From assembly GCA_022651385.1 (NCBI GenBank), contig JALCQR010000010.1, forward strand, positions 1 to 64,000: 64,000 nucleotides of DNA, written 5' to 3'. Shown in pieces: positions 34,445 through 42,968 of this stretch. Numbering within the stretch: the stretch's first letter is position 1; each line of letters opens with the position of its first letter. Position numbers and translations under genes: made by a program. The notes beneath the pieces were generated by a model. That model was given only the letters and a program-made list of their open reading frames with translations, made no database searches and was not told the origin of the DNA. The DNA is from Clostridia bacterium. GTDB lineage: Bacteria; Bacillota; Clostridia; Lachnospirales; Anaerotignaceae.

Positions 34445-35473
34445 TCACTGCTGATTTAATTTTGAAAATGAAATACCTGTATAATAATATTTTAAAATAT
34501 CTTTATAGTTTTTGCCTTCTTGTGCAAGACAGTTTGCACCGTATTGGCTCATTCCGGCTCCATGCCCATAGCCTTTTGTTGTAAAAACAAGGTTATCGCC
34601 GTCTTCTTTTACAGTAAAGTCACTGCTTCTTAAACCCAATATTTGTCTAATCTCAGGACCTGTAAAAACAAGGTTTCCTATCTGCATTGTTTTTATGTAT
34701 CCGGCGTCGGTCCTCCCAAGCACCTGCATTTGAGCTTTTAAGCCTCCTGAATTAAGAATAAGTCCCCTTTTAGCCTGTTCAAGTTTTGAAGCCACAGTTT
34801 TTGACGGAATCTTTACTTCTTCCTCATATTGGCTTGATGTCTTATCCATCGATGAGTCAACACTTTTTAAATACGGTTCATCTTTTTGCCAAACATTAGC
34901 GGCGCTTTCCGTTTTGCCGCAGCTAATGGCATGAAACGCCGCCAAAATAGGTTCGCCGTCATAAACCATTATTTCTCCTTTTGTATCATATACTGCAGAG
35001 CGCACTTTTTCATAATATTTGTTAAAATTACTGCCCCATTTTTTTTTCATACCTGATTTTGAAACGTAAGCCTGACCGCCGTTCTTTTCAAGTTCAGCTA
35101 TTGTAACACCGTTTTTGATTTTCCTATCGGCATATGTACGGGCGGCAACGGCCTGTGCTTTAAGTGCATCCTGCTCAAAAAGAGCCGGCATCTCGGCCGC
35201 TACAACCCCAACTATATAATCTTCAAATTTATCACTGTCTGATGTTGATTGTACAGCACTTCCACTTTCCGAGCTTGAAGGCTGCGAGTCGTCAGAGTTT
35301 ACATCATTTCCCTCGTCTTCTGTAAAAGTAGTATTATCGTTGTTGTCATTATCTGTATTTTCTAAAATAAGAGATGTTTTCTCAACTTTTCCAAGCATTG
35401 CCGTTATCGCTACCGGCATAAAAATCATGGAAAAAATTTCAATTATTACAAGTATAACAATCATCTTTTTCAT
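34445..35473 (-). CDS. spoIID: Stage II sporulation protein D (SpoIID)
   Basis: 342 residues. N-terminal transmembrane helix (about 3-25), a Ser/Asp-rich linker, and the SpoIID/LytB domain: EDYIVGVVAAEMPALFEQDA, LKAQAVAARTYADRK, the AAFHAISCGKT segment and the C-terminal GYGHGAGMSQYGAN. It is a lytic transglycosylase used during engulfment with SpoIIM/SpoIIP. The gene is 55 bases upstream of the SpoIIQ-like gene and probably co-transcribed. ATG at 35473 has AAGGTGA. Confidence 0.92.
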   Translation of the reverse strand: MKKMIVILVIIEIFSMIFMPVAITAMLGKVEKTSLILENTDNDNNDNTTFTEDEGNDVNSDDSQPSSSESGSAVQSTSDSDKFEDYIVGVVAAEMPALFEQDALKAQAVAARTYADRKIKNGVTIAELEKNGGQAYVSKSGMKKKWGSNFNKYYEKVRSAVYDTKGEIMVYDGEPILAAFHAISCGKTESAANVWQKDEPYLKSVDSSMDKTSSQYEEEVKIPSKTVASKLEQAKRGLILNSGGLKAQMQVLGRTDAGYIKTMQIGNLVFTGPEIRQILGLRSSDFTVKEDGDNLVFTTKGYGHGAGMSQYGANCLAQEGKNYKDILKYYYTGISFSKLNQQ

Positions 35474-35518
35474 ATATATCACCTTTATCAGTATATGAAA
35501 AAGATGTTCCTATAATAC

Positions 35519-35548
35519 AAAAAAACCGGACAAATTGTCCGGCTTTAA
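35519..35548 (-). terminator. Terminator of luxS
   Basis: CCGGACAA / TTGTCCGG stem; on the minus strand followed by TTTTTTTG. Confidence 0.85.
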
Positions 35549-35559
35549 AAAAATAAATT

Positions 35560-36072
35560 TTAATCAACAAAATGATATTTATGAAAATCTTTCTGCTGCT
35601 TCATTTCATCAACAAGCACAAGCATGTCTCTTGCCGATTTCTTTGCATCATCAACTGTACCGAGAGAATAGCAGTTTCCGCACTGAAGCTCATTTTTAGC
35701 AGGCACCTCAGTCATGCCAAGTACATAATTGCAGGCTTTTTCCAACAGATTGCAGAATACATTGTAATACTGTGAATCGTCAATATCAGTGTTTACAACA
35801 AGATAATATCCTGTCTGACAACCCATAGGTCCAAAGTATGATATCTGAACATTATCCATGTCTTCCGTAACATCTCTTACAGCAGTAGCAAAACAGTGCT
35901 CAAATGTATGAAGCTCCATATTTGAAATAACTTCTTCTTTGTATGGTACTCTCATTCTTAAATCAAAAGTTATTGTTTTTACACCATTAAAAGTGTCAAT
36001 TTTTGAAAGGTAAATTCCTCTTTTAAGTTTACTATGGTCTACATTAAACGAAACACTGTTTTTAATTTTCAT
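35560..36072 (-). CDS. luxS: S-ribosylhomocysteine lyase LuxS
   Basis: 170 residues. Zinc ligands HTFEH (about residues 55-59) and the Cys in QCGNCYS (about 131), catalytic Cys in GPMGCQTGYY (about 85). SFNVDHSKLKRGIYLSK is the typical N-terminus. LuxS converts S-ribosylhomocysteine to homocysteine and DPD, the precursor of AI-2, as part of the activated methyl cycle. The sequence is diverged from the classic DHxxLxPGxY form but keeps all active residues. Monocistronic, with a terminator. Confidence 0.92.
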   Translation of the reverse strand: MKIKNSVSFNVDHSKLKRGIYLSKIDTFNGVKTITFDLRMRVPYKEEVISNMELHTFEHCFATAVRDVTEDMDNVQISYFGPMGCQTGYYLVVNTDIDDSQYYNVFCNLLEKACNYVLGMTEVPAKNELQCGNCYSLGTVDDAKKSARDMLVLVDEMKQQKDFHKYHFVD

Positions 36073-36097
36073 TTCACTGCCTCCAAATCATAACATA

Positions 36098-37489
36098 TCA
36101 ATCTTCATTATCTTCAAAATCTCCGTCAAGCTTTTTCATTGTGTCAAGAGTGACTTTTTCAAGCTCGTTGTCGGTTATAATCGTAACTCGGCCTTCATTA
36201 TACTGCTCATTTACCCAATTGTAAACTATTCCAACAACTTTGTCTGTTTTGCTTACGGCAGCTTCGCCTTTAAGATGGAAATAAGAATTTATCCAATGTG
36301 CAATTCCGCTTGTGCCCGAAGTATTGCTTATGGCAATCTTAACAGGTCTGTTAAGCAGCTTTTCAGTATTGAAAATATTGTATATTTCCTCATTTTTAAG
36401 CAACCCGTCGGCATGTATTCCGGCTCTTGTAACATTAAAGTTCCTTCCTACAAACGGAGTCATAGGCGGTATCTGATAATGAAGTTCTTTTTCATAATAT
36501 TCGGCAATTTCCGTAATAACTTTCGTATCCATTCCGTCAAGAGTTCCTCTAAGCTGAGCATATTCAAATACCATTGCCTCAAGAGGAGTGTTTCCTGTTC
36601 TTTCTCCTATGCCCAGAAGTGAACAGTTTACACTGCATGCGCCGTAAAGCCAAGCATACGTGGCATTATTTACGGCTCTGTAAAAATCGTTATGTCCGTG
36701 CCATTCAATAAGTTCGTTAGGCACACCGGCATGATGATTAAGACCATAAATTATGCCGGGAACGCTTCTCGGAAGCACTGAGCCGGGATATGTAACACCG
36801 TATCCCAATGTATCGCAAGCTCTTATTTTAATCGGCACACCTGTGTCTCTTGAAAGGTCCATTAAAGCAGAAGCAAACGGAACAACAAAGCCATAGAAAT
36901 CCGCTCTTGTTATGTCCTCAAAATGACATCTCGGCTTAACACCGGTTTCAATACATTCACGCACAACTCCAAGATAATGGTCAACTGCCTGATGTCTTGT
37001 CATGTGCATTTTATGAAAAATATGATAATCAGAACAGCTTACAAGTATTCCAGTTTCTTTAAGCCCTATGTCTTTAACCAACTGGAAGTCCTTTTTAGAA
37101 GCTCTAATCCAGCTTGTAACCTCAGGATATTTGTATCCCTTTTCGAGGCACTTATATACAGCCTCCCTGTCTTTTTTCGTGTAAAGGAAAAACTCACTCA
37201 TTCTTATTTTTCCCTTAGGACCTGAAAGCTTGTGAAGAAGGTCGAAAATGTGAGTCATCTGCTTTACGGTGTAAGGCTCCCTCGATTGCTGTCCGTCTCT
37301 GAATGTCGTATCAGTTATCCAAAATTCACTTGGAACATCCATAGGAACAAGTCGCCTGTTGAATACTACCTTAGGCACTTCATCATATGAAAAAAAGTCC
37401 CTGTACAAATTCGGTTCTCTAACATCAACAAGAGGATAAGACTGTACCGTACTTTCCAAAAGATTAGTTTTATTATTAAATTCAAACAT
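36098..37489 (-). CDS. Re-citrate synthase-type HMGL/isopropylmalate-synthase-family enzyme
   Basis: 463 residues. TIM-barrel synthase opening with WITDTTFRDGQQSREPYTV and containing the metal ligands ELIEWHGHNDFYRAV and LLGIGERTGNTPLEA. The PNLYRDFFSYDEVPKVVFN preface and overall length match the clostridial Re-citrate synthases (related to homocitrate and isopropylmalate synthases, not to Si-citrate synthase). It would condense acetyl-CoA with oxaloacetate. Isopropylmalate or citramalate synthesis is possible, but the leu genes are absent and an NADP-IDH is in the window. AGGAGG precedes ATG 37489; a longer frame has no ribosome site. Confidence 0.78.
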   Translation of the reverse strand: MFEFNNKTNLLESTVQSYPLVDVREPNLYRDFFSYDEVPKVVFNRRLVPMDVPSEFWITDTTFRDGQQSREPYTVKQMTHIFDLLHKLSGPKGKIRMSEFFLYTKKDREAVYKCLEKGYKYPEVTSWIRASKKDFQLVKDIGLKETGILVSCSDYHIFHKMHMTRHQAVDHYLGVVRECIETGVKPRCHFEDITRADFYGFVVPFASALMDLSRDTGVPIKIRACDTLGYGVTYPGSVLPRSVPGIIYGLNHHAGVPNELIEWHGHNDFYRAVNNATYAWLYGACSVNCSLLGIGERTGNTPLEAMVFEYAQLRGTLDGMDTKVITEIAEYYEKELHYQIPPMTPFVGRNFNVTRAGIHADGLLKNEEIYNIFNTEKLLNRPVKIAISNTSGTSGIAHWINSYFHLKGEAAVSKTDKVVGIVYNWVNEQYNEGRVTIITDNELEKVTLDTMKKLDGDFEDNED

Positions 37490-37863
37490 ATTATTCCTCC
37501 TGTATCTATTTTTACATATAGTGTTTTTAAATAACACTGATAAAAATTATATCAGATTAATATATTTTTTTATATATCTATTAAAATCATTAGATACTAT
37601 AGTCACATCGTATTATGTATATTTTACAATAAATAATATGTTTTAGTCAAGTTGGAAGAATATATTTAGCATTTGCAACAACAAAATGCAAAAGACACAT
37701 GTACGTAAATCAATGATGCACAAATATAATGTTCCTCATTACATACAGTTTACATTATATACGTAAATAATTATATAAATCATCACAAAAAAGATATAAA
37801 AAAGTAAAATTTTGTCTGAATGCGCAGTTAAACCGTCATAATAATACTTATTACGAAACATAA
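37490..37863. other. AT-rich intergenic stretch, nothing recognised
   Basis: About 370 bases between the synthase start and the next terminator. Low-complexity AT-rich DNA without a plausible coding frame; a minus-strand TATAAT near 37550 could be the synthase -10, but no good -35 goes with it. Confidence 0.45.
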
Positions 37864-37897
37864 AAAAATCCGCCGTAAATATGCGGCAGATTTTTAA
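37864..37897 (-). terminator. Terminator of the 37899-40195 minus-strand genes
   Basis: Minus-strand AATCTGCCGCA / TGCGG-type stem (GCCGCATATTTACGGC core) followed by seven T. Confidence 0.82.
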
Positions 37898-37898
37898 T

Positions 37899-38144
37899 TT
37901 ATTCATCCGACATAAAACCCATTATTGTTTCTACCATAGACTGAGTCCGCTCGTCAAGGTCGCCTCCAAGCATCATTTCGGAAATAATTTCCGAAGCCCG
38001 GGTGCTGTCGAGGCCTTCTTTTTTAAGCATCGGTATGTAAGTCATAGCAATCTCATATACTTCCAAAGGCCCTTTATCATGAGCTTTGCCGGCAAACTCT
38101 TTAATTATTGCTTTTTGCCTTTCGGTAAATTTATCAGTGTTCAT
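37899..38144 (-). CDS. Hypothetical protein, coupled pair member 1
   Basis: 81 residues, helical, unrecognised (TERQKAIIKEFAGKAHD; MVETIMGFMSDE). Starts inside the stop of the upstream gene (38141-38144 ATGA overlap), so it is translationally coupled to the 38141 gene. No signal peptide. Confidence 0.7.
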   Translation of the reverse strand: MNTDKFTERQKAIIKEFAGKAHDKGPLEVYEIAMTYIPMLKKEGLDSTRASEIISEMMLGGDLDERTQSMVETIMGFMSDE

Positions 38145-38515
38145 TTTGCTCCCCCTTGATTGAAGAATCCATTCTTATTCATCTGCATAAGAGCGCATAT
38201 CATTTCAAATTGACGTCTTTCCTGACTGTTAAGACATTTACATACAGCTTTTATAAGTCCGTGCTGTCTTTCCTCAGTGCTGCTTTTTACGTTAGCAGCT
38301 GAAATAATTGCATCCTCATACTGAAATTCTCTGATTTCAAGCATTTTTACAGCAAGAAAAATAATTTTTCTAGTTTCCGTATCCACAAACGGCATAGCAC
38401 TTGAAAAAGCATTTATCTGTCTTTTTAAAATGTCTTTGTCGGACTCTTTTTTTCCTGAAATACGCTGAGCTTCTTCCAACAGTCTGTCGGATGCAGCCGT
38501 ATTGTTGTTTTCCAT
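38141..38515 (-). CDS. Hypothetical protein, coupled pair member 2
   Basis: 124 residues, helical and charged, with a Cys-containing segment KAVCKCLNSQERRQFEMICA near the C-terminus. Unrecognised. Start has AAAGGAG. Together with the coupled 81-residue gene it forms a small two-gene unit; both look cytoplasmic. Confidence 0.72.
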   Translation of the reverse strand: MENNNTAASDRLLEEAQRISGKKESDKDILKRQINAFSSAMPFVDTETRKIIFLAVKMLEIREFQYEDAIISAANVKSSTEERQHGLIKAVCKCLNSQERRQFEMICALMQMNKNGFFNQGGAK

Positions 38516-38550
38516 CTGCTATCACTCCTTTATAAATATGCTATGCTTAT

Positions 38551-38919
38551 TCAAAGTGAGCCATGATAGAAAAGTGAAATATATTTTTCTGAAATTTCAA
38601 TAATATCCCTCATTATTTTCTCACATCCCCCGTCGCTGTCACGAAATAAGCCTAATCCCGAACAATTCAGGGTTTTAAAACTTGAGGAAAAATCATTCAT
38701 TATGCAAAGTCTTGCTTTTTCAAAATCATCGCCGCATAAATAACCTGCGGCAATAATTCCTGCAAGAAGTGCACCGCATATCCCGCCTATTCCAAGGCCG
38801 CTTCCAAGACTTGTGCACATTTTTTTCATTTCATCACTCACTTGTACTCCATAATGATTCATTATTTCCACAAAAACACATAAACAGCAGTTGTCGCCGC
38901 AATTAGTTAAATTATCCAT
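38551..38919 (-). CDS. C_GCAxxG_C_C family redox-active small protein
   Basis: 122 residues. The family pattern is visible: GLGIGGICGALLAGIIAAG (the C-GCxxxG core), CGDDFEKARLC and the later conserved Cys in TLNCSGLGLF and GGCEKI. Members are small Cys-rich proteins of unknown redox role, often near electron-transfer genes. The neighbouring RseC gene fits that theme. Strong AGGGGGG ribosome site. Confidence 0.78.
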   Translation of the reverse strand: MDNLTNCGDNCCLCVFVEIMNHYGVQVSDEMKKMCTSLGSGLGIGGICGALLAGIIAAGYLCGDDFEKARLCIMNDFSSSFKTLNCSGLGLFRDSDGGCEKIMRDIIEISEKYISLFYHGSL

Positions 38920-38967
38920 AAAAATACACCCCCTGATATGATATTCAGAGAGTGTACAAATTGTTTA

Positions 38968-39402
38968 TTATTCAGCTTCAGTTGTAAGTCTTACGGCTAT
39001 TGGTCTGTATTTTTTCTTATTCCAGCGTTCTTTCTGACTTCTAATCCAGCCGAAAGCAATAAGAGCACCTAAAATACCAACAAGACATGTTGCCAAGTCT
39101 CTGTTCATAAAACTTGCAACAAGAGGAGCTACAACGACATACCCTAATGCAACGCCAATCATAAAGCCTACAAAAGGTATACCGTACATTACAAGAACGG
39201 CAGTCATAAACCCTCGCGGCGTAAGCTCAACTTCAACCCAGTCGTCAACTTCTGCATTGCAGGCATTTTCAGCCTCAATAAACATTGATTTGCCTTCCAT
39301 ACCGGCTATGCAGGCACGGCACTTTGCACATGCTTCAAGTCTTTTCATCTCTATAATTGCAAGATCACCTTTAAAACCTATTACTTTTCCTATCTCAGCC
39401 AT
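38968..39402 (-). CDS. RseC/SoxR-reducing-system-like membrane protein
   Basis: 144 residues. N-terminal Cys-rich part (EACAKCRACIAGME, CxxCxxC) followed by two transmembrane helices (about residues 65-87 and 95-117). This is the RseC/MucC pattern: in E. coli RseC helps reduce SoxR, in Clostridia homologues sit near Rnf complexes. The start overlaps the end of the TcdA-like gene by eight bases, so it is co-translated with it. Confidence 0.85.
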   Translation of the reverse strand: MAEIGKVIGFKGDLAIIEMKRLEACAKCRACIAGMEGKSMFIEAENACNAEVDDWVEVELTPRGFMTAVLVMYGIPFVGFMIGVALGYVVVAPLVASFMNRDLATCLVGILGALIAFGWIRSQKERWNKKKYRPIAVRLTTEAE

Positions 39403-40117
39403 TGTTGTTCGCCTCCAATAAATCTCTAATTACCTGTGACGCTATTAAAAGTCCGGCAGCAGGCGGTACAAAAGACGAACTTGCCGGGGTGCGTTTTCTT
39501 TCACCTTCCTTATCAATAGTAAACACAGGCTTAATAGCTTTTTCGGTAGAATATACTACCTTAAGCTTTTTAACATTTCTGTCACGCAGTTCTTTTCTCA
39601 TTACTTTTGCCAAAGGGCATCCGCTTGTCTTATAAATATCTGTAACTTCAAGGCATGACGGGTCGAGCCTGTAGGCAGTGCCCATAGAAGAAATAACAGG
39701 TATGTTTTTTTCCTGAGCCTGCATAATGATTTCGATTTTTCCTGTGACAGTATCTATAGCATCAACAATATAATCTATTTTTCCCCTTTTTATTATATCA
39801 TTATTCCCTGGTAAAAAAAAGCAATTATACAATTTAATGTCAATTTCCGGATTAATGTCTTTAAGCCGCCTTTCGCATACTTTGGTTTTAGGCATCCCAA
39901 CTGTGCTGTTTAAAGCAATTACCTGTCTGTTTATATTAGATACACTTACTGTATCGTTATCTACAAGTATCATATGTCCTACGCCGCTTCTTGCTATTGC
40001 CTCCGCGGCATTTCCTCCAACGCCGCCAAGTCCGAAAATCAAAACAGTGCTGTTTTTAAGTTTTTCTATATTGCCATTGCCTATAAGCATTGCCGTTCTT
40101 ATAAGTCTTTCTTCCAT
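39395..40117 (-). CDS. tcdA: tRNA threonylcarbamoyladenosine dehydratase (TcdA/ThiF-MoeB family)
   Basis: 240 residues. E1-like fold: ATP-binding GLGGVGGNAAEAIARSG (about residue 25), DNDTVSVSNINRQ, and the AIDTVTGKIEII segment. Members adenylate a carboxylate; TcdA cyclises t6A37 to ct6A in tRNA. MoeB/ThiF-like roles are less likely because of the ~240-residue length and lack of partner sulfur-carrier genes. A 26-codon N-terminal extension is open but lacks a ribosome site and would overlap the previous gene; the ATG at 40117 has GGGTGA. Confidence 0.85.
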   Translation of the reverse strand: MEERLIRTAMLIGNGNIEKLKNSTVLIFGLGGVGGNAAEAIARSGVGHMILVDNDTVSVSNINRQVIALNSTVGMPKTKVCERRLKDINPEIDIKLYNCFFLPGNNDIIKRGKIDYIVDAIDTVTGKIEIIMQAQEKNIPVISSMGTAYRLDPSCLEVTDIYKTSGCPLAKVMRKELRDRNVKKLKVVYSTEKAIKPVFTIDKEGERKRTPASSSFVPPAAGLLIASQVIRDLLEANNNG

Positions 40118-40154
40118 ATATATCACCCAGCATATTATAAGCAATAATAAAACG

Positions 40155-41300
40155 TTAATCAATACCGTCTTTTTTCTTTTTATATAATCTGTCAAAATTA
40201 AGTTTCAGCAAAGCGGCAATAGGCACTGCAAATACCATTCCGATTATGCCGAACATGCTGCCTGCAATTGACAGTGACAATAACACTATAACGGGATGAA
40301 GGCGCACTCTTTTTCCAACTATTTTTGGTACTATGACAGCAGCGTCAATCTGCTGGAGGATTAATATAATTACAGCGGCATATATGGCCTTTGTAATATT
40401 TCCCGAAACAGCCGAAGCAAGAACCGCAAGTATAAAAGCAGCAACTGCTCCCAGATATGGTATCAGGTTTGAAAATCCCGAAATTAAACCTATTATCAAA
40501 AAATACTTAACTCCCAGCACCCAAAGTGACACGCTTACAAGAATCGCCATAACAACCGCATCCATTATTTGCCCTGCGATATATCCTGAAAACACAACAT
40601 TTATGTCTGAAAACAAATTTTCAAGCGGAGTCAATATTTTAGGAGGAATAAATACCTCTGCGGTGTTTTTTACCCTCTCCAGCATTCTTTCCTTATCCAT
40701 AAGAAAATAAAAAGCAGCAACAAGTCCAATTCCAAGTTTTAAAAGCGCCGAGCCTACATTTTGCATATTTGCTGCTGCGGAAAAAAGCCAGTTTTGAGAA
40801 TCATAATTTATTTTACTCTCTATTGCCTGAAAAACACGGTCTGAATCTCCGAAAAGACCTGTATTTTTTACAAGAACCTTTATGCCTTCAACAAGGTCTT
40901 TTAAATCACTGCCGAAATTAGCCGCTGTTTCCGATACTTGGCCCAATCCTTCTCCAAAACTCTTAAAAAGCAATGAAAAAAGCCAAAGAACAAGCAAGGC
41001 TATGACAATATATGTCACAGCCGTCCCTCTTATACGTTTTTTATACTTGCCCTGTTTTGTTTTTTTCGAAAAAAAAGCAGTTTCGTTCTGAAAAAAATCC
41101 ACAACCGGGTCTAATATGAAGGCTGCTGCAATAGCAATAAAAAGCGGTGAAAAAAGATTTAATATAAATCCCAAAGCTCTTAACACAGTGCGGAATACGT
41201 CTCCTATATGCGCCATGATAAGAACCGCTGTACATACCGATACGGCGGTAAGAGCAGAATACAGACAAATATTAAAAAGTCTTTTATTGTATGCCTTCAT
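40155..41300 (-). CDS. AI-2E-family (YdiK/TqsA-type) membrane transporter
   Basis: 381 residues with about eight transmembrane segments. Conserved blocks include FSPLFIAIAAAFILDPVVDF and IGLISGFSNLIPYLGAVAAF, and DAAVIVPKIVGKRVRLHPV near the C-terminus. The family was named after TqsA, an AI-2 exporter, but many members have other roles (for example Na+/H+ exchange). A luxS gene lies 4 kb away; a link is possible but unproven. Ribosome site AGAGGGTG. Confidence 0.85.
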   Translation of the reverse strand: MKAYNKRLFNICLYSALTAVSVCTAVLIMAHIGDVFRTVLRALGFILNLFSPLFIAIAAAFILDPVVDFFQNETAFFSKKTKQGKYKKRIRGTAVTYIVIALLVLWLFSLLFKSFGEGLGQVSETAANFGSDLKDLVEGIKVLVKNTGLFGDSDRVFQAIESKINYDSQNWLFSAAANMQNVGSALLKLGIGLVAAFYFLMDKERMLERVKNTAEVFIPPKILTPLENLFSDINVVFSGYIAGQIMDAVVMAILVSVSLWVLGVKYFLIIGLISGFSNLIPYLGAVAAFILAVLASAVSGNITKAIYAAVIILILQQIDAAVIVPKIVGKRVRLHPVIVLLSLSIAGSMFGIIGMVFAVPIAALLKLNFDRLYKKKKDGID

Positions 41301-41321
41301 ATATTACACCCTCTGTATTTT

Positions 41322-42755
41322 TTATTTTAATCTTTTAAGCACCTCAAGTACAAAATTCCATGTACGTTCTACAGAACTTATTGAAATTTTTTCTTCGGTA
41401 GTATGGATTCCGTACATCTGCGGGCCTATTGACACCATGTCGGCCCCCATAAGGTTATCGGAAAATATACCGCATTCAAGTCCGGCATGTATAGTTGTCA
41501 CTTTTGCTTCTTTTTTAAACATTTCTCTATAAACCGAAAGAAGCGTATCTCTAAGCGGCGAATCCTGGCGGAATTCCCACGCCGGGTATCTGCCCTTTAT
41601 GTTAAGTCTTGCTCCTGTAAGCAGAGCTAAGCTCTTAAACTGTTCAGACGTAAGTTCTTTTTTAGTGCCCACAGCACTTCTGGCTGCTGAAACAAAAATC
41701 ATCTCATCATCTTTTGTCTCAACAATTCCGAGATTGTTTGATGTTTCCACAAGCCCTTTTATGTCAAGGCTCATATCTATAACACCGTAAGGAATCAGAA
41801 TCAAAAGCGACACTGCGTTTTCAGCAGTCTTTTTATCAAGAGCAAATTCATAGTTTTTTGTTTTTTCAAACTTTATTTTAATTCCGCTGTCAGATATGTG
41901 AAATTCATTTTTAAATATTTTTTCACATTTTTCTATTGTTCTTTCAATAACCTGAGGTTTGTCCGTTGAAATTACAGCTTTGCAGCTTCGAGGTATGGCA
42001 TTATCCATTTTTCCTCCGTCAACGCTTATGAGAAAACATAGGTCCTCTATTCTGTTAAGCACTCTGCCCATTAGTTTTACAGCAGAAGCTCTCTGCAAAT
42101 GAATGTCTGATCCGGAGTGACCGCCCTTAAGTCCGTATATTGTAATCTCAAAACAATCTTTGTCATTTTCTTTTTTTTCAATAGGAAGTATTATTTCAGC
42201 TTTAAGTCCGCCGGCACATCCAGCAAGAACATATCCCTCTTCCTCTGAATCGAGATTAAGTACCTTTCTTCCCTCAAGCAATGAAAAATCGAGGTTTCTG
42301 GCTCCGTTCATGCCTACTTCCTCATCGGTTGTCAAAACAAGCTCTATAGGAGGATGAGAAATACTTTCGTCATCAATTAAAGCAAGTCCCATTGCAACGG
42401 CTATTCCGTCATCTCCGCCAAGCGTAGTTCCGTCGGCAGTAATAAAGTCTCCGTCTTTTATTAGCTTTATGCCGTCTTTAAAAAAATCATGATTACTTTC
42501 AGGAGTTTTCTCACATACCATATCCATATGTCCCTGAATTATCACTGGCTCGCTGTTTTCGTATCCCGGTGAAGCAGGTTTTTTTATAATAATATTGTTT
42601 GCCTCGTCCTGATTAACCCAGAGTCCCTTTTTTTCTGCATAATTTTTAAGGAAATTGCTGATGCCTTTTTCATTTCCGCTTCCGCGGGGTATAGCACTTA
42701 TTTCTTCAAAAAATTTCCAAACTTTTTCAGGTTTTGTTCCTTCAAGAATGTACAT
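41322..42755 (-). CDS. pepD: Aminoacyl-histidine dipeptidase PepD (M20 family)
   Basis: 477 residues, M20 peptidase. Metal ligands VIIQGHMDMVCEK (about residue 76), TLGGDDGIAVAMG and catalytic Glu in LTTDEEVGMNGA; lid domain in the middle; C-terminal IHAGLECGIFSD. PepD hydrolyses carnosine-like and other dipeptides in the cytoplasm. A 32-codon upstream extension lacks a ribosome site; AAGGAGG precedes ATG 42755. Downstream of the UPF0210 gene but separated by a terminator. Confidence 0.93.
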   Translation of the reverse strand: MYILEGTKPEKVWKFFEEISAIPRGSGNEKGISNFLKNYAEKKGLWVNQDEANNIIIKKPASPGYENSEPVIIQGHMDMVCEKTPESNHDFFKDGIKLIKDGDFITADGTTLGGDDGIAVAMGLALIDDESISHPPIELVLTTDEEVGMNGARNLDFSLLEGRKVLNLDSEEEGYVLAGCAGGLKAEIILPIEKKENDKDCFEITIYGLKGGHSGSDIHLQRASAVKLMGRVLNRIEDLCFLISVDGGKMDNAIPRSCKAVISTDKPQVIERTIEKCEKIFKNEFHISDSGIKIKFEKTKNYEFALDKKTAENAVSLLILIPYGVIDMSLDIKGLVETSNNLGIVETKDDEMIFVSAARSAVGTKKELTSEQFKSLALLTGARLNIKGRYPAWEFRQDSPLRDTLLSVYREMFKKEAKVTTIHAGLECGIFSDNLMGADMVSIGPQMYGIHTTEEKISISSVERTWNFVLEVLKRLK

Positions 42756-42835
42756 GTTTTGTTTCCTCCTTGTAATATTGTATGCGAATGATTTAAAAAT
42801 TAACCAAAATAAAAAATTGTAATTTTCTGTAATTT

Positions 42836-42861
42836 TAAAAAAGGCGGCCATTAAGGCCGCA
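42836..42861 (-). terminator. Terminator after UPF0210 gene
   Basis: Minus-strand GCGGCC / GGCCGC stem with a 5-base loop, then CTTTTTT. Confidence 0.82.
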
Positions 42862-42968
42862 TCAGAATGTCGATAAATCTATATCTAAAATATAATTGCA
42901 CTTGAACAAATTTCGATGTGTTTTTCTGCCTGCGAAAAGCATGAACCTCTTAAATGCCCTTATAAAAA

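Noticed and set aside
35560-41300. luxS and the AI-2E-type transporter as one quorum-sensing module
   Set aside because: They are 4 kb apart in separate units and the AI-2E family name does not prove AI-2 transport.
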